NCBI GenBank assembly: GCA_021799555.1
Contig: JAJZAG010000011.1
Span: 1-25,599, forward strand
Direction of reading: 5' to 3'
DNA: 25,599 bases
Source: Deltaproteobacteria bacterium
GTDB lineage: Bacteria; Desulfobacterota; Binatia; Binatales; Binataceae
A model generated the notes under the pieces. That model was given only the letters and a program-made list of their open reading frames with translations, ran no database searches and was not told the origin of the DNA. Below, in pieces: positions 15,484 to 23,663 of this stretch; the first letter of the stretch is position 1; each line of letters starts with the position of its first letter. A program made the position numbers and the translations under genes.

Positions 15484-16343
15484 ATGGCGGTGAACCATCG
15501 GCCTAGCGGTCACGTCGACGCGCGGGTGAATTATCTCGAAGATCGCAGCGAGAGGCCGGTTACGTACATTTCCTCTCCTGCGCCGGTAGTTCCCTCGCGC
15601 ACCGGCTCGTACGCCAAATTACCGGTTGAGGTCCATAACGTGCGTCCGATAGCCGGCTGGCTTTCGCTCGATCGCCAGGGGTTTGGATTAGTCCGCCAGA
15701 ATTCGGCGGCTGGCGATTTCTATTCCGATCGCGAGAGCGCGAAGTCTACTTTTCCGAAGTCGAGTGGTTGGTCCGCAACGCAACCGGGGCGGCGCGGGTG
15801 CTCGTCTTTGACTACAACTTGCGATGCCGTCCGCGATCGAAGGTGGGCGAAAAGGGAATCCGGGAACCGGTAAATGTCGCTTACCACGACTACACGGTGA
15901 ATTCCGAACCGCAGCGGGTGCGCGATCTCCTGCCATCCAAGGCGGAAGCGTCACTTGAAAATCGCTTTACGGTGATCAATGTATGGCGCCCGATTCGCGG
16001 TCCGGTCGAGGTGAATCCGTTTGCCGCTTGTGACGCGCACATTATCGAAGAGAACGATTGGGTACTCAACGACCTGATCTATCGCGACCGCAGGGGCGAG
16101 GATTATTCCATCGTCTACAATCGAGGGTATCGATGGCTCTACTTCCTTCGGATGATAGCCCAAGAGGTCATGCTGTTGAAGCGCTACGATTCCAGGCGCG
16201 ATGCAGCTGCTTTCACCGCGCATACTGCATTTGACGATCCGAGCAGTCCGCCCGGCGCGGCGTCACGCGAGAGTATCGAGGTGCGGACCTTTGCCTTTTT
16301 CACCTCGCCCGCCAGAACCTCTGCCTTCCAGCTGCTAGATTGA
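15484..16343 (+). pseudogene. CmcJ/NvfI-family oxidoreductase, frameshifted
   Basis: The reading frame from 15484 encodes the family's N-terminus (VNYLEDRSERPVTYI, then PIAGWLSLDRQGFGLV near residues 57-73) and is lost at about 15730-15740. The next frame then carries on without a gap in homology from REVYFSEVEWLVRN through INVWRPIRGPVEVNPFA, HTAFDDP and ESIEVR to 16343. The shift equals one missing (or two extra) bases. The family (CmcJ of cephamycin synthesis, NvfI endoperoxidase) is related to Fe(II)/2-oxoglutarate enzymes. The expected His-x-Asp is disturbed: I read AYHDYT, with Tyr where His usually stands, and RGYRW where a His-Arg-Trp is usual. Both suggest decay, although the frameshift could be a sequencing error. 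Confidence 0.75.
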
Positions 16344-16545
16344 TGGAACGCCCTGCTTGGTTGTGTGCGAGCTTGGAACCGCGCCGCATTTGGATTGGTC
16401 GTCCACCACCGTGAATTATTCGGCAACCGTGTAGAAATTACTCGCCTTGATTCGGGGAATACGCCCAAATTTGAACGGTTTTTTGATGGTATCAAGTTTG
16501 CCCTCTATCGATAAATCCGCTTTGCCCTAACCGGAGTACACGAGC

Positions 16546-16956
16546 ATGAAGGCAGCACTTAATCCCATCGATGAATCACCGAACGCATTTTCGGGGGCTT
16601 CGATTCTGCCGGAGCAATACCTGAGCCAACGGCGCGATCATCGGTATGACGGTGAGCACAACCTGCTCTTCGCAATCCTCGAAGACGCCATACGTTGCTA
16701 CCTCGACCACTCGAACTATCGCACACCGATCCAACGGGTTCAGTATGTCGAGGCCCACGACTGGCTCTTTTCGGTTAAGGATCGCGGCCCGTTCAGTTTC
16801 GTAAGCGTATGCGAAAATCTCGAGATCGATCCGGAATCCCTGCGGGCCGGGCTCAAGCGCAAGCATGCGCGTATCCGTGCCGCCGCTATCGCGCGGAAGT
16901 CGGCTCGATCCGGCACGATATCGGTTATGCGCGGCGAGGTGGCGGCGCGAGCGTGA
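16546..16956 (+). CDS. Conserved hypothetical protein
   Basis: This 136-residue soluble protein has no signal peptide. Its middle (about residues 38-105) has a NLLFAILEDAIRCYLDH helix, then a VEAHDWLFS segment and a FSFVSVCENLEIDPESLR segment, followed by an Arg/Lys-rich tail. Short proteins with the same 'LEDAIRCY ... W-F ... PFSF ... C--L-IDP--LR' outline recur in soil deltaproteobacterial genomes as I remember them, but I know no assigned function. The C-terminal part could be a small helix-turn-helix, which is a guess. The start is supported by GGAG about 10 bp upstream of the ATG. Confidence 0.65.
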   Translation: MKAALNPIDESPNAFSGASILPEQYLSQRRDHRYDGEHNLLFAILEDAIRCYLDHSNYRTPIQRVQYVEAHDWLFSVKDRGPFSFVSVCENLEIDPESLRAGLKRKHARIRAAAIARKSARSGTISVMRGEVAARA

Positions 16957-17037
16957 GGCGGAGTGGATGGAGCGCGCCGCGGGAAAAAGGCTAAGGCAGG
17001 CTCTCAAGCTGGCTGCCCGCGGCGCGCGTGGTGCTGA

Positions 17038-17937
17038 TTAGCTGTATTTCCGCGGCATCCACCACGGGAAATAGGCGGGCATATCTTTCGAGACCTTGTC
17101 GGGGAATTTGGCTGGACGCTTCTCGAGGAATGATTTCACTCCTTCGCGAACGTCGGCCGATGAGCCGCGCACGAAGATTCCTTTGCTATCGACCTTGTGC
17201 GCCTCGATGGGATGGTCCGCGCCGAGCATCTTCCACATCATCTGACGAATCAGCGCGACAGACACCTGTGAGGTATTCTCGGCGATTTCACGGGCCAGCG
17301 AGCGCGCGGCAGGGAGTAAATCCTCGGGCTTGTAGAGCTTGCTGACAAGGCGGCCTTCTCGCGCCTCTTGGGCGGAAAACACGCGGCCTGAAAAGGCCCA
17401 TTCCAGGGCCTGCGAAATCCCGACGACTCGCGGCAGGAACCAGCTCGAACAGGCCTCGGGCACGATACCGCGTCGCGAAAAAACGAACCCAAAGCGTGCA
17501 TTGTCGGACGCAATCCGCACGTCCATCGCAAGCTGCATGGTCACGCCAACGCCAACCGCAGGGCCATTGACAGCCGCGATCACGGGTTTCAGGCATTCAA
17601 AAATCCGCAGCGTCAGCCGCCCTCCGCCGTCGCGCGTAACTTCGCTGCTCCAATCAATTGAGCCGTCGGCGCGAATCGCGCTCTTGCGCTCCGGACGGTC
17701 CTCGCGCGAGGGCGCAAAGGTGTCTGCTCCAGCGGAAAGGTCTGCGCCCGCGCAAAACGCGCGGCCCGCGCCAGTCACGATAATCGCGCGAATCTCGTCG
17801 TCCTTGTCGGCGCGATCGAACGCGTCGATCATCTCGGTCATCATCACGCCCGTGAAGGCGTTGAGCTTCTCGGGGCGATTTAGGGTGATCGTCAGGATGT
17901 TGTCCTTGACGTCGTACAGAATCTGTTTGTAAGCCAC
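17038..17937 (-). CDS. Enoyl-CoA hydratase/isomerase family protein
   Basis: This is a crotonase-fold enzyme of 299 residues that acts on acyl-CoA thioesters, likely hydrating the product of the dehydrogenase encoded just upstream. Motifs seen are TLNRPEKLNAFTG (near residue 20), the oxyanion-hole segment GRAFCAGADLS (near 65), AVNGPAVGVGVTMQLAMDVRIAS (near 125) and RRGIVPEACSSWFLPRVVG (near 160), which carries an acidic residue of the active site. A CoA-ester specificity cannot be given. I use the GTG at 17937-17935, with GGGAG upstream; it lies 34 bp after the acyl-CoA dehydrogenase stop. A longer frame overlapping that gene is unlikely. It is the last gene of the four-gene operon. Confidence 0.9.
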   Translation of the reverse strand: MAYKQILYDVKDNILTITLNRPEKLNAFTGVMMTEMIDAFDRADKDDEIRAIIVTGAGRAFCAGADLSAGADTFAPSREDRPERKSAIRADGSIDWSSEVTRDGGGRLTLRIFECLKPVIAAVNGPAVGVGVTMQLAMDVRIASDNARFGFVFSRRGIVPEACSSWFLPRVVGISQALEWAFSGRVFSAQEAREGRLVSKLYKPEDLLPAARSLAREIAENTSQVSVALIRQMMWKMLGADHPIEAHKVDSKGIFVRGSSADVREGVKSFLEKRPAKFPDKVSKDMPAYFPWWMPRKYS

Positions 17938-17971
17938 TGATGGTTCTCCCTGCTTAATGCCGAACGGGTGA

Positions 17972-19270
17972 TCAGGACTGCGCGCGCACTTCGCGCTCGA
18001 TCCGGTCCGCATACTTTTTGATCGCGGCCTCGCGTAGCGCGGGAATATGCTGGCTCGGGAACAGTCCGGTTGTCGCTTTGTAGTCGCGCAGCACCTGGCG
18101 GGCTAAGGTGATCTTGTGAACTTCCGTTGGTCCGTCCGCCAGCCCCATGTGAAAGCTCTGAATGACCTGTTCGACGAACGGCATTTCGCCGGTCGCGCCG
18201 AGCGAGCCGTGCAGATGCAGCGCGCGTGCGGCGACGTCGTGGAAAACCTTGGGCATGAGCGCCTTAACAGCGGCGATATCCTTGCGGACCTTAAGGTAGT
18301 CTTTGTAGCGATCGATCTTCCACGCGGTTCGCAACACCAGCAGGCGGAACTGCTCGATCTCCATCCACGAGTCGGCAATTTTCTCCTGCACCATCTGCTT
18401 GTCGGCTAGTCTCGAGCCCTGCGTGGTACGCGAAAGCACGCGCTCGCACATCATGTCGAAAGCCTTGCGCACCTGGCCGATTGTCCGCATCGCGTGATGG
18501 ATCCTGCCCCCGCCAAGACGGGTCTGTGCGACCACGAAGGCGCCGCCCCGAGGCCCGAGCATATGATCCTTCGGCACAGTCACGTCTTCGTAGCGGATAT
18601 AGGCGTGGCTGCCTTCGGCCTCGTGCGTGCCAACGCCCATGTTGCGCAGGATCGTCACGCCCGGAGTCTCCTTAGGCACGATGAACATCGACATCCGGTT
18701 GTATTCCTTGGCGTCCGGATCGGTCACCGCCATTACGATTAAGAACGAGGCCAGATGCGCGTTGGACGAAAACCACTTCTCGCCATTGATCACCCAATTG
18801 TCGCCGCGTAGTTCCGCTTTGGTCGTGAAGACTTTGGGATCGGCGCCACCCTGCGGCTCGGTCATCGAGAAGGCTGAGACGATTTCGTTATCGAGCAGCG
18901 GCTGCAGAAAGCGCTTCTTCTGTTCGGGGGTGCCGTAATGAGCGAGGATTTCGGCGTTGCCCGAGTCTGGCGCTTGGCATCCGAACACGATTGGCGCGAA
19001 CCGCGAGCGTCCAAGAATCTCGTTCATCAGGCCGAGTTTGACCTGTCCGTAACCGGGTCCACCAAGGTCGGGTCCAAGATGGCAAGCCCAGAGCTTTCGC
19101 TTGCGGACCTCTGCCTGGAGCGGACGTACGAGAGCGTTGCGCTTGGGATCGCGCACGTCGTATGGATGGCCGAGAACGTAGTCGAGCGGTTCGACTTCCT
19201 CGCGCACGAATTGATCGATCCAGTCGAGTTCCTTCTGGAACTCGGGTTCAGTTTCAAAATCCCAGCTCAC
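17972..19270 (-). CDS. Acyl-CoA dehydrogenase
   Basis: This FAD-dependent enzyme of 432 residues introduces the 2,3-double bond into an acyl-CoA. The N-terminal helical domain, the middle beta domain (SAFSMTEPQGGADP at about 132-145 and NGEKWFSSNA at about 161-170 for FAD and substrate) and the C-terminal bundle (GGGRIHHAMRTIGQ, then HLHGSLGATGEMPF, then ADGPTEVHK) are complete. The C-terminal ADGPTEVH segment resembles ACAD10/ACAD11-type and long-chain members. The GTG start at 19270 has a strong AAGGAGGAG 5-8 bp upstream. The spacing to its neighbours is 38 and 34 bp, so it is part of the LLM/PhyH/ACAD/ECH operon. The substrate is unknown. Confidence 0.93.
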   Translation of the reverse strand: MSWDFETEPEFQKELDWIDQFVREEVEPLDYVLGHPYDVRDPKRNALVRPLQAEVRKRKLWACHLGPDLGGPGYGQVKLGLMNEILGRSRFAPIVFGCQAPDSGNAEILAHYGTPEQKKRFLQPLLDNEIVSAFSMTEPQGGADPKVFTTKAELRGDNWVINGEKWFSSNAHLASFLIVMAVTDPDAKEYNRMSMFIVPKETPGVTILRNMGVGTHEAEGSHAYIRYEDVTVPKDHMLGPRGGAFVVAQTRLGGGRIHHAMRTIGQVRKAFDMMCERVLSRTTQGSRLADKQMVQEKIADSWMEIEQFRLLVLRTAWKIDRYKDYLKVRKDIAAVKALMPKVFHDVAARALHLHGSLGATGEMPFVEQVIQSFHMGLADGPTEVHKITLARQVLRDYKATTGLFPSQHIPALREAAIKKYADRIEREVRAQS

Positions 19271-19308
19271 GACAACTCCTCCTTCGGCGGTTCGGGGCGG
19301 GGCGACGC

Positions 19309-20115
19309 TCAGGAGCGAGGTCCGGCCTTGCTTCTACTCAAGTACAGCGATTCGAGGGAGCTGGTGACGTTGGTGCCGTAACCCAGCATCTCGCGCATAA
19401 GTGGGCTCATCCGTTCCAGCTTCTCCGGCGTCATGGTTGCATACCAGTTCCATTGCGGGCGCAGGAACGGACGGACGTAATAGGCAAACAATCCGACTCG
19501 CGTTCTATCGGCGGTTCGATTCGGACCCGTGTGATGCCATACGCGCGCGTCCATTACGAACACACTGCCGGCCGGGCACTCGATCGGCACCGTGGCTTCA
19601 TGCTCGAGAGATGGAGTCGGGCCATGATCTTTGCGATGCGACTGCGGAACGAATCTGGTCGCTCCGTTATCTTCGGTGAACTCGTCGAGCGCCCATGCGA
19701 CATTGACCGCCATCGGATAAGGCGGCCACGGTGCCGGCAAGTAGCCCTGGTCGGCGTGCATTATCATCGCGCCAGAACCGGGCGCAGTAATATTTGCGCT
19801 GAAGTTCGACAGCAAGAAGGGCTCTCCGATCAAATGCCGCACGATCGCAATCGCAAGCGGATGCTCGGCAAGGTCGGCGAACAAGGGGTCCTTTCCGATC
19901 AGATCGAAAACGCGCAGATTGCGCGTGTCGGGGTCGAACGGAAAGCCGCGCAGTGGTACGCCGTGCAGTTCGTCGCGAGCGATTCCGTCGCGAAGTGCGA
20001 TTCGCACGCGCTCGATTCCACACTCATCGAGGACTCCCTCGATGATGCATAATCCGTCACGCTCGAGCATCGCCTTGGCTTCATCCAAGGTATGTGCGCG
20101 GGAGAGAGGGGACAT
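19309..20115 (-). CDS. Phytanoyl-CoA dioxygenase (PhyH) family protein
   Basis: This is an Fe(II)/2-oxoglutarate-dependent oxygenase of 268 residues with the double-stranded beta-helix fold. The iron ligands are His120 and Asp122 (MIMHADQGY) and His194 or His195 (DARVWHHTGPN). Arg204 or Arg206 in TRVGLF would bind 2-oxoglutarate. NVAWALDEFTEDNGATRFVPQSH (about 138-160) is the usual core strand pair. The enzyme should hydroxylate a carbon in a lipid or acid, for example alpha to a carboxyl blocked by a methyl branch. I start at the ATG at 20115-20113, with AAGGAG about 9 bp upstream; the upstream GTG at 20151 has no such site. It lies 57 bp after the LLM gene and 38 bp before the acyl-CoA dehydrogenase. 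Confidence 0.9.
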   Translation of the reverse strand: MSPLSRAHTLDEAKAMLERDGLCIIEGVLDECGIERVRIALRDGIARDELHGVPLRGFPFDPDTRNLRVFDLIGKDPLFADLAEHPLAIAIVRHLIGEPFLLSNFSANITAPGSGAMIMHADQGYLPAPWPPYPMAVNVAWALDEFTEDNGATRFVPQSHRKDHGPTPSLEHEATVPIECPAGSVFVMDARVWHHTGPNRTADRTRVGLFAYYVRPFLRPQWNWYATMTPEKLERMSPLMREMLGYGTNVTSSLESLYLSRSKAGPRS

Positions 20116-20172
20116 GGTGCGCAACTCCTTTGCTATCCCATTTGCTGTCACTCGTTTGATTTCGCGCTGGAC

Positions 20173-21447
20173 TCATTTTCCGTTCGCCCTGCCTGGCAGG
20201 GGAGAAATTGCGGACAGAACCGACGGCGCGTCGGAATTTGCTTCCGATTTTTTCGCCATACCCATCGCCTCGAGAATCTCGGGGCGGATGTTTTCCGCGC
20301 CCTTTTCAGCGATATGCTGCGCGATTCGGGAGCCAACTGCGGCCATCGCGGCGCCGATAAAACTCTCGCGATTGGTACGCGCCCATCCGAGCGACACTTC
20401 GCGGTTGAGATTGAGATCCTGGAACTTCGGCATCACGTAGCGCGCGATCAATTCGTATGAACGTTTGGTCGCCTCCCAACTCGCCCAGTTGTGCGCGAGC
20501 TGCAGAAAGCATCCGAAGCCGCCCGATTGCTTCTGGAGCCGCTCGATCTGCGCAATACAATCGTCGGGCGTGCCAACGACCGCAAGCCCCGACGCGATAA
20601 GCGCATCGACAGGGTCCGAACCATCGTCTGGCGCCACCGGCAGTGCGGCGACCTCGCGGAAATAGAAAAGCCATTTTTCAAGACCGAAGCGCACGTTAGC
20701 CCGTGCCTGCTCGCGCGTCTCGGCGACGTGGACGGGTCCAACCAGCCGCCATCGACCACGATCCATGACGGTGCCGTTGTCACGCGCGATTTCTTCGGCA
20801 ATCGCCCAGTTCGAGGAAAGCGCGTTAAAGCCTCCGGCCGTAGTTGCGCCGAGCGAAAGCAATCCGACGCCGTGCTTGCCGGCGGCGCGCGAGCCGGTTG
20901 GTGAAACCTGGCTCGCGACGGCGATCTCGACCGACGGCCGCGAGTATGGCGTCATCTGTAGACGCGCGTCCTTGAGCGTGAACCAATCGGTCTTGCGGGT
21001 AACCGTTTCACCATGGAGCAGAGGGACCAGAACCTCGAGCGCTTCATCCATCATGTCGCGCTGCTTTGCGACCTCGATTCCCATCATCGCGGCGTCCGAC
21101 GGTAGCGCGCCCGGGCCGACTCCGAACATCACGCGGCCGCGGGTGATGTGATCAAGCTGATTGATACGGTCCGCGAGCATCAGCGGGTGATGATACGGGA
21201 GCGACGACACTCCGGTCCCGAGGCGGATGTGGCGGGTGCGTTCGGCGGCCGTCGCGATAAAAATCTCGGGGCTGGCAATAATCTCGTAGCCGGCCGAGTG
21301 GTGCTCGCCGATCCAGGCCTCGTCGTACGAGAGCTTGTCCATCCATTGTACCAGTTCGAGGTCGCGCTCGATCGCGAGCGTGGGGTTTTCAATGACGGGA
21401 TGAAAGGGCGCGATAAACGCGCCGAAGCGAAGCTTGGTTGCAGTCAT
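20173..21447 (-). CDS. LLM-class flavin-dependent monooxygenase
   Basis: This luciferase-like monooxygenase of 424 residues is longer than the F420-type gene at 5981. It has WIGEHHSAGYEIIASPEIFIA (about 45-65), LGTGVSSLPYHHPLMLADR (about 77-95) and ITRGRVMFGVGPGALPSDA (about 101-119). These are typical of FMN-dependent monooxygenases near limonene 1,2-monooxygenase and bacterial luciferase alpha subunits. The oxidised substrate is not known; a terpenoid or alkanal is possible. The C-terminal 40 residues are Ala/Ser-rich and less conserved. GAGGAC precedes the ATG. It is the first gene of the operon, and the palindrome at 21510-21523 sits 62 bp upstream. Confidence 0.9.
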   Translation of the reverse strand: MTATKLRFGAFIAPFHPVIENPTLAIERDLELVQWMDKLSYDEAWIGEHHSAGYEIIASPEIFIATAAERTRHIRLGTGVSSLPYHHPLMLADRINQLDHITRGRVMFGVGPGALPSDAAMMGIEVAKQRDMMDEALEVLVPLLHGETVTRKTDWFTLKDARLQMTPYSRPSVEIAVASQVSPTGSRAAGKHGVGLLSLGATTAGGFNALSSNWAIAEEIARDNGTVMDRGRWRLVGPVHVAETREQARANVRFGLEKWLFYFREVAALPVAPDDGSDPVDALIASGLAVVGTPDDCIAQIERLQKQSGGFGCFLQLAHNWASWEATKRSYELIARYVMPKFQDLNLNREVSLGWARTNRESFIGAAMAAVGSRIAQHIAEKGAENIRPEILEAMGMAKKSEANSDAPSVLSAISPLPGRANGK

Positions 21448-21509
21448 AAATTGTCCTCGACCTGTCTCCGGATGGAATATGCCCGTATCTAAAGAAGTGG
21501 CAGCCCGAT

Positions 21510-21523
21510 TAAACGATCGTTTA
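21510..21523 (-). promoter_or_regulatory. Perfect palindrome, likely TetR-type operator
   Basis: TAAACGATCGTTTA reads the same on both strands over all 14 bp. It lies 62 bp upstream of the LLM gene at the head of the LLM/PhyH/ACAD/ECH operon and near possible promoter sequences on the minus strand. Short perfect palindromes with a CGATCG-like centre are typical targets of TetR-family repressors of lipid and xenobiotic catabolism. No regulator gene is in the window. Confidence 0.45.
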
Positions 21524-21648
21524 GCCTAAGACGCAATGCTGCCCGAAGCGAGCGTTACGCGTCACGCGCTCGATGGTACTCGTGATGCGCCTGCTGCCTT
21601 GGGGAATTCCGCGCAGGTCGGGAAAAGTCTACCTCTGCTAATTCCTTA

Positions 21649-23334
21649 TCATTTGGGGTCCGGTTGCGAATGGGACGCACCCGCTTCGTGTTCGAAGACG
21701 GCGGTGATGATGGCCTGCGCTTCCTTCTGAATCCTCCTCAGATGCTCGGGGCCTTCGAAGCTCTCAGCGTATATTTTGTACACCTCTTCGGTGCCGGAAG
21801 GCCGTGCGGCAAACCATCCACGTTCGGTTACCACTTTCAGCCCGCCAATTGCAACGCCGTTGCCGGGCGCGTTCGTCAGAATCGCGATGATCTTTTCTCC
21901 CGCAAGTTCAGACGCGTGGACCTGCGCGGGGGTAAGCTGCTTGAGGATCTCTTTTTGCGTAGACGACGCCGGCGCATCAATCCGCTCATAGACCGACGAG
22001 CCAAACTCGCGCGTGAGTGACTCGTAATGCGCACTCGGGTCGCGACCGGTCCGTGCGGTGATCTCCGCTGCCAGCAGGCCAAGGATGATTCCGTCCTTGT
22101 CGGTGGTCCAAACGGTGCCGTCAGTTCGCAGCATCGAGGCTCCCGCGCTCTCCTCGCCGCCGAAACCGAGCGAACGGTCAAGCAGTCCCGCAACGAACCA
22201 CTTGAAGCCGACCGGAACTTCGAACAGCCGGCGTCCGATTCCTGCCGTCACCCTATCGATTATGGAGCTGCTAACTACCGTCTTGCCGACAGCGGCGGCG
22301 GCTGGCCACGCATCGCGATGCTTGAACAGATATGAGATCGCGACCGCGAGGTAGTGATTTGGATTCATCAATCCCGCCGAGGGAGTAACTATTCCATGTC
22401 GATCGTTATCGGTGTCGTTGGCGAACGCTACATCAAATCGATCCCTCATCGCCACTACTGGAGCCATCGCGTACGGCGACGAACAATCCATCCTGATCTT
22501 TCCGTCCCAATCGACGGCCATGAAGCGGAAAGTCGGATCGATCGCGTCGTTCACGACTGCTGCTGAGATTCCATAACGCTCGATTATCGGGCCCCAATAT
22601 TGCACGCCGGCGCCGCCGAGCGGATCCACACCGATCCGCACACCTGCGGCTCGAATCGCCTCCATGTTCACCACGTTCCCAAGGTCGCCAACGTACGAAC
22701 CGATATAGTCATGGCGATGGGTGGTCGAGGCGCGCATCGCGCGCTCGTACGGCACCCGCTCGATTGCACGCAGGCCGTCAGCCATGATTGAGTTGGCCGT
22801 TTGTTCGATCCAGATCGTTACGTCGGTGTTGGCAGGACCGCCGTCAGGGGGATTGTACTTGAAGCCGCCATCGGCGGGCGGGTTGTGCGACGGAGTAATC
22901 ACGATTCCATCGGCGAGCCCGCTTGTCCGGCCGCGATTGTACGTCAGTATCGCATGCGAAATCACGGGTGTCGGCGTATAGCCGTGCGTGTTATCGGTCA
23001 TCACCTCGACGCCATTGGCGGCGCATACCTCGAGCGCCGTTGCGAAGGCCGGTTCCGACAATGCGTGCGTATCCATACCGATGAACAGCGGACCGTCGAT
23101 TCGCTGCTTCTTGCGGTACAGGCAAATCGCCTGCGTGATCGCGAGGATGTGTGCCTCGTTGAAGCTGCGTTCGAATGCACACCCGCGATGCCCCGAAGTT
23201 CCGAACGCGACGCGCTCGGCCGCTACTGAGACGTCGGGTTGCTCGGTGTAATATGCGGCGACAAGCCTCGCGACGTTTACCAGCATCGATGGCGGTGCTG
23301 GTTTCCCCGCAAGGTCGCTTATTCTCGTGGACAT
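21649..23334 (-). CDS. pgm: Phosphoglucomutase (alpha-D-glucose phosphate-specific)
   Basis: This cytoplasmic enzyme interconverts glucose 1-phosphate and glucose 6-phosphate for glycogen, trehalose and cell-wall sugar metabolism. The 561-residue protein has the active-site phosphoserine in TPSHNP (Ser149), the Mg2+ loop DTDNDRHG (307-314), the sugar loop GGEESAG and the phosphate loop RPSGTEEVYK near the C-terminus, so it should be active. The ATG at 23334 has GAGGTG upstream and gives the usual N-terminus (MSTRISDLAGKPAP); a frame starting at 23349 is only five residues longer. It is transcribed away from the IS remnant at 23664-24807 and toward the LLM operon, 201 bp from the LLM start. 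Confidence 0.95.
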   Translation of the reverse strand: MSTRISDLAGKPAPPSMLVNVARLVAAYYTEQPDVSVAAERVAFGTSGHRGCAFERSFNEAHILAITQAICLYRKKQRIDGPLFIGMDTHALSEPAFATALEVCAANGVEVMTDNTHGYTPTPVISHAILTYNRGRTSGLADGIVITPSHNPPADGGFKYNPPDGGPANTDVTIWIEQTANSIMADGLRAIERVPYERAMRASTTHRHDYIGSYVGDLGNVVNMEAIRAAGVRIGVDPLGGAGVQYWGPIIERYGISAAVVNDAIDPTFRFMAVDWDGKIRMDCSSPYAMAPVVAMRDRFDVAFANDTDNDRHGIVTPSAGLMNPNHYLAVAISYLFKHRDAWPAAAAVGKTVVSSSIIDRVTAGIGRRLFEVPVGFKWFVAGLLDRSLGFGGEESAGASMLRTDGTVWTTDKDGIILGLLAAEITARTGRDPSAHYESLTREFGSSVYERIDAPASSTQKEILKQLTPAQVHASELAGEKIIAILTNAPGNGVAIGGLKVVTERGWFAARPSGTEEVYKIYAESFEGPEHLRRIQKEAQAIITAVFEHEAGASHSQPDPK

Positions 23335-23417
23335 GCAATCACCTCGCATTCAATCAACTTCGATATTTACACCCGTAAGCATTCCCCGCGGTGCCGCCGA
23401 CGTATGCTGTTTTAACT

Positions 23418-23663
23418 ATGAGCCGAATCCGGTGTGTCGCGCTATTGGCGATCGCGTTCTGTGGGGAAACACAAAAAGAAGTCTACCACCTGAGGGCCGT
23501 GGATGGTCGCGGGATGGAAGCGGTTTTAGACGTCCCACCAACTGATTCCAGCCGATATCTATAGAACCTTGGCGATGTCCTCAAGTCTGTCGGATATGAA
23601 GTGGCGGCAATCCTCAAGCAGTGGCCTCTGCTGGTGGGCACGATGATCGAAGAATCGCCGTGA
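23418..23663 (+). pseudogene. Small ORF with hydrophobic N-terminus, interrupted by an amber codon
   Basis: From the ATG at 23418 the frame encodes 48 residues (MSRIRCVALLAIAFCGETQK, then EVYHLRAVDGRGMEAVL and PPTDSSRYL), then TAG at 23562-23564. The same frame goes on for 32 more sense codons (LGDVLKSVGYEVAAILKQWPLLVGTMIEE) to a TGA at 23661. Both halves look like real protein, and the start looks like a signal or membrane segment. I read it as one small gene of about 80 codons with a nonsense mutation. I recognise no family. It lies between the divergent pgm and the IS remnant. The alternative is two short chance frames. Confidence 0.35.

Noticed and set aside
19162..20052. Long plus-strand open frame of 296 codons
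   Set aside because: It lies opposite the PhyH and acyl-CoA dehydrogenase genes and has the Arg-rich composition of an antisense shadow.
5981..21447. The two LLM genes and the LuxE/LuxC pair as parts of one bioluminescence system
   Set aside because: They are kilobases apart in different operons, and the LLM proteins resemble F420- and limonene-type enzymes more than LuxA/LuxB.
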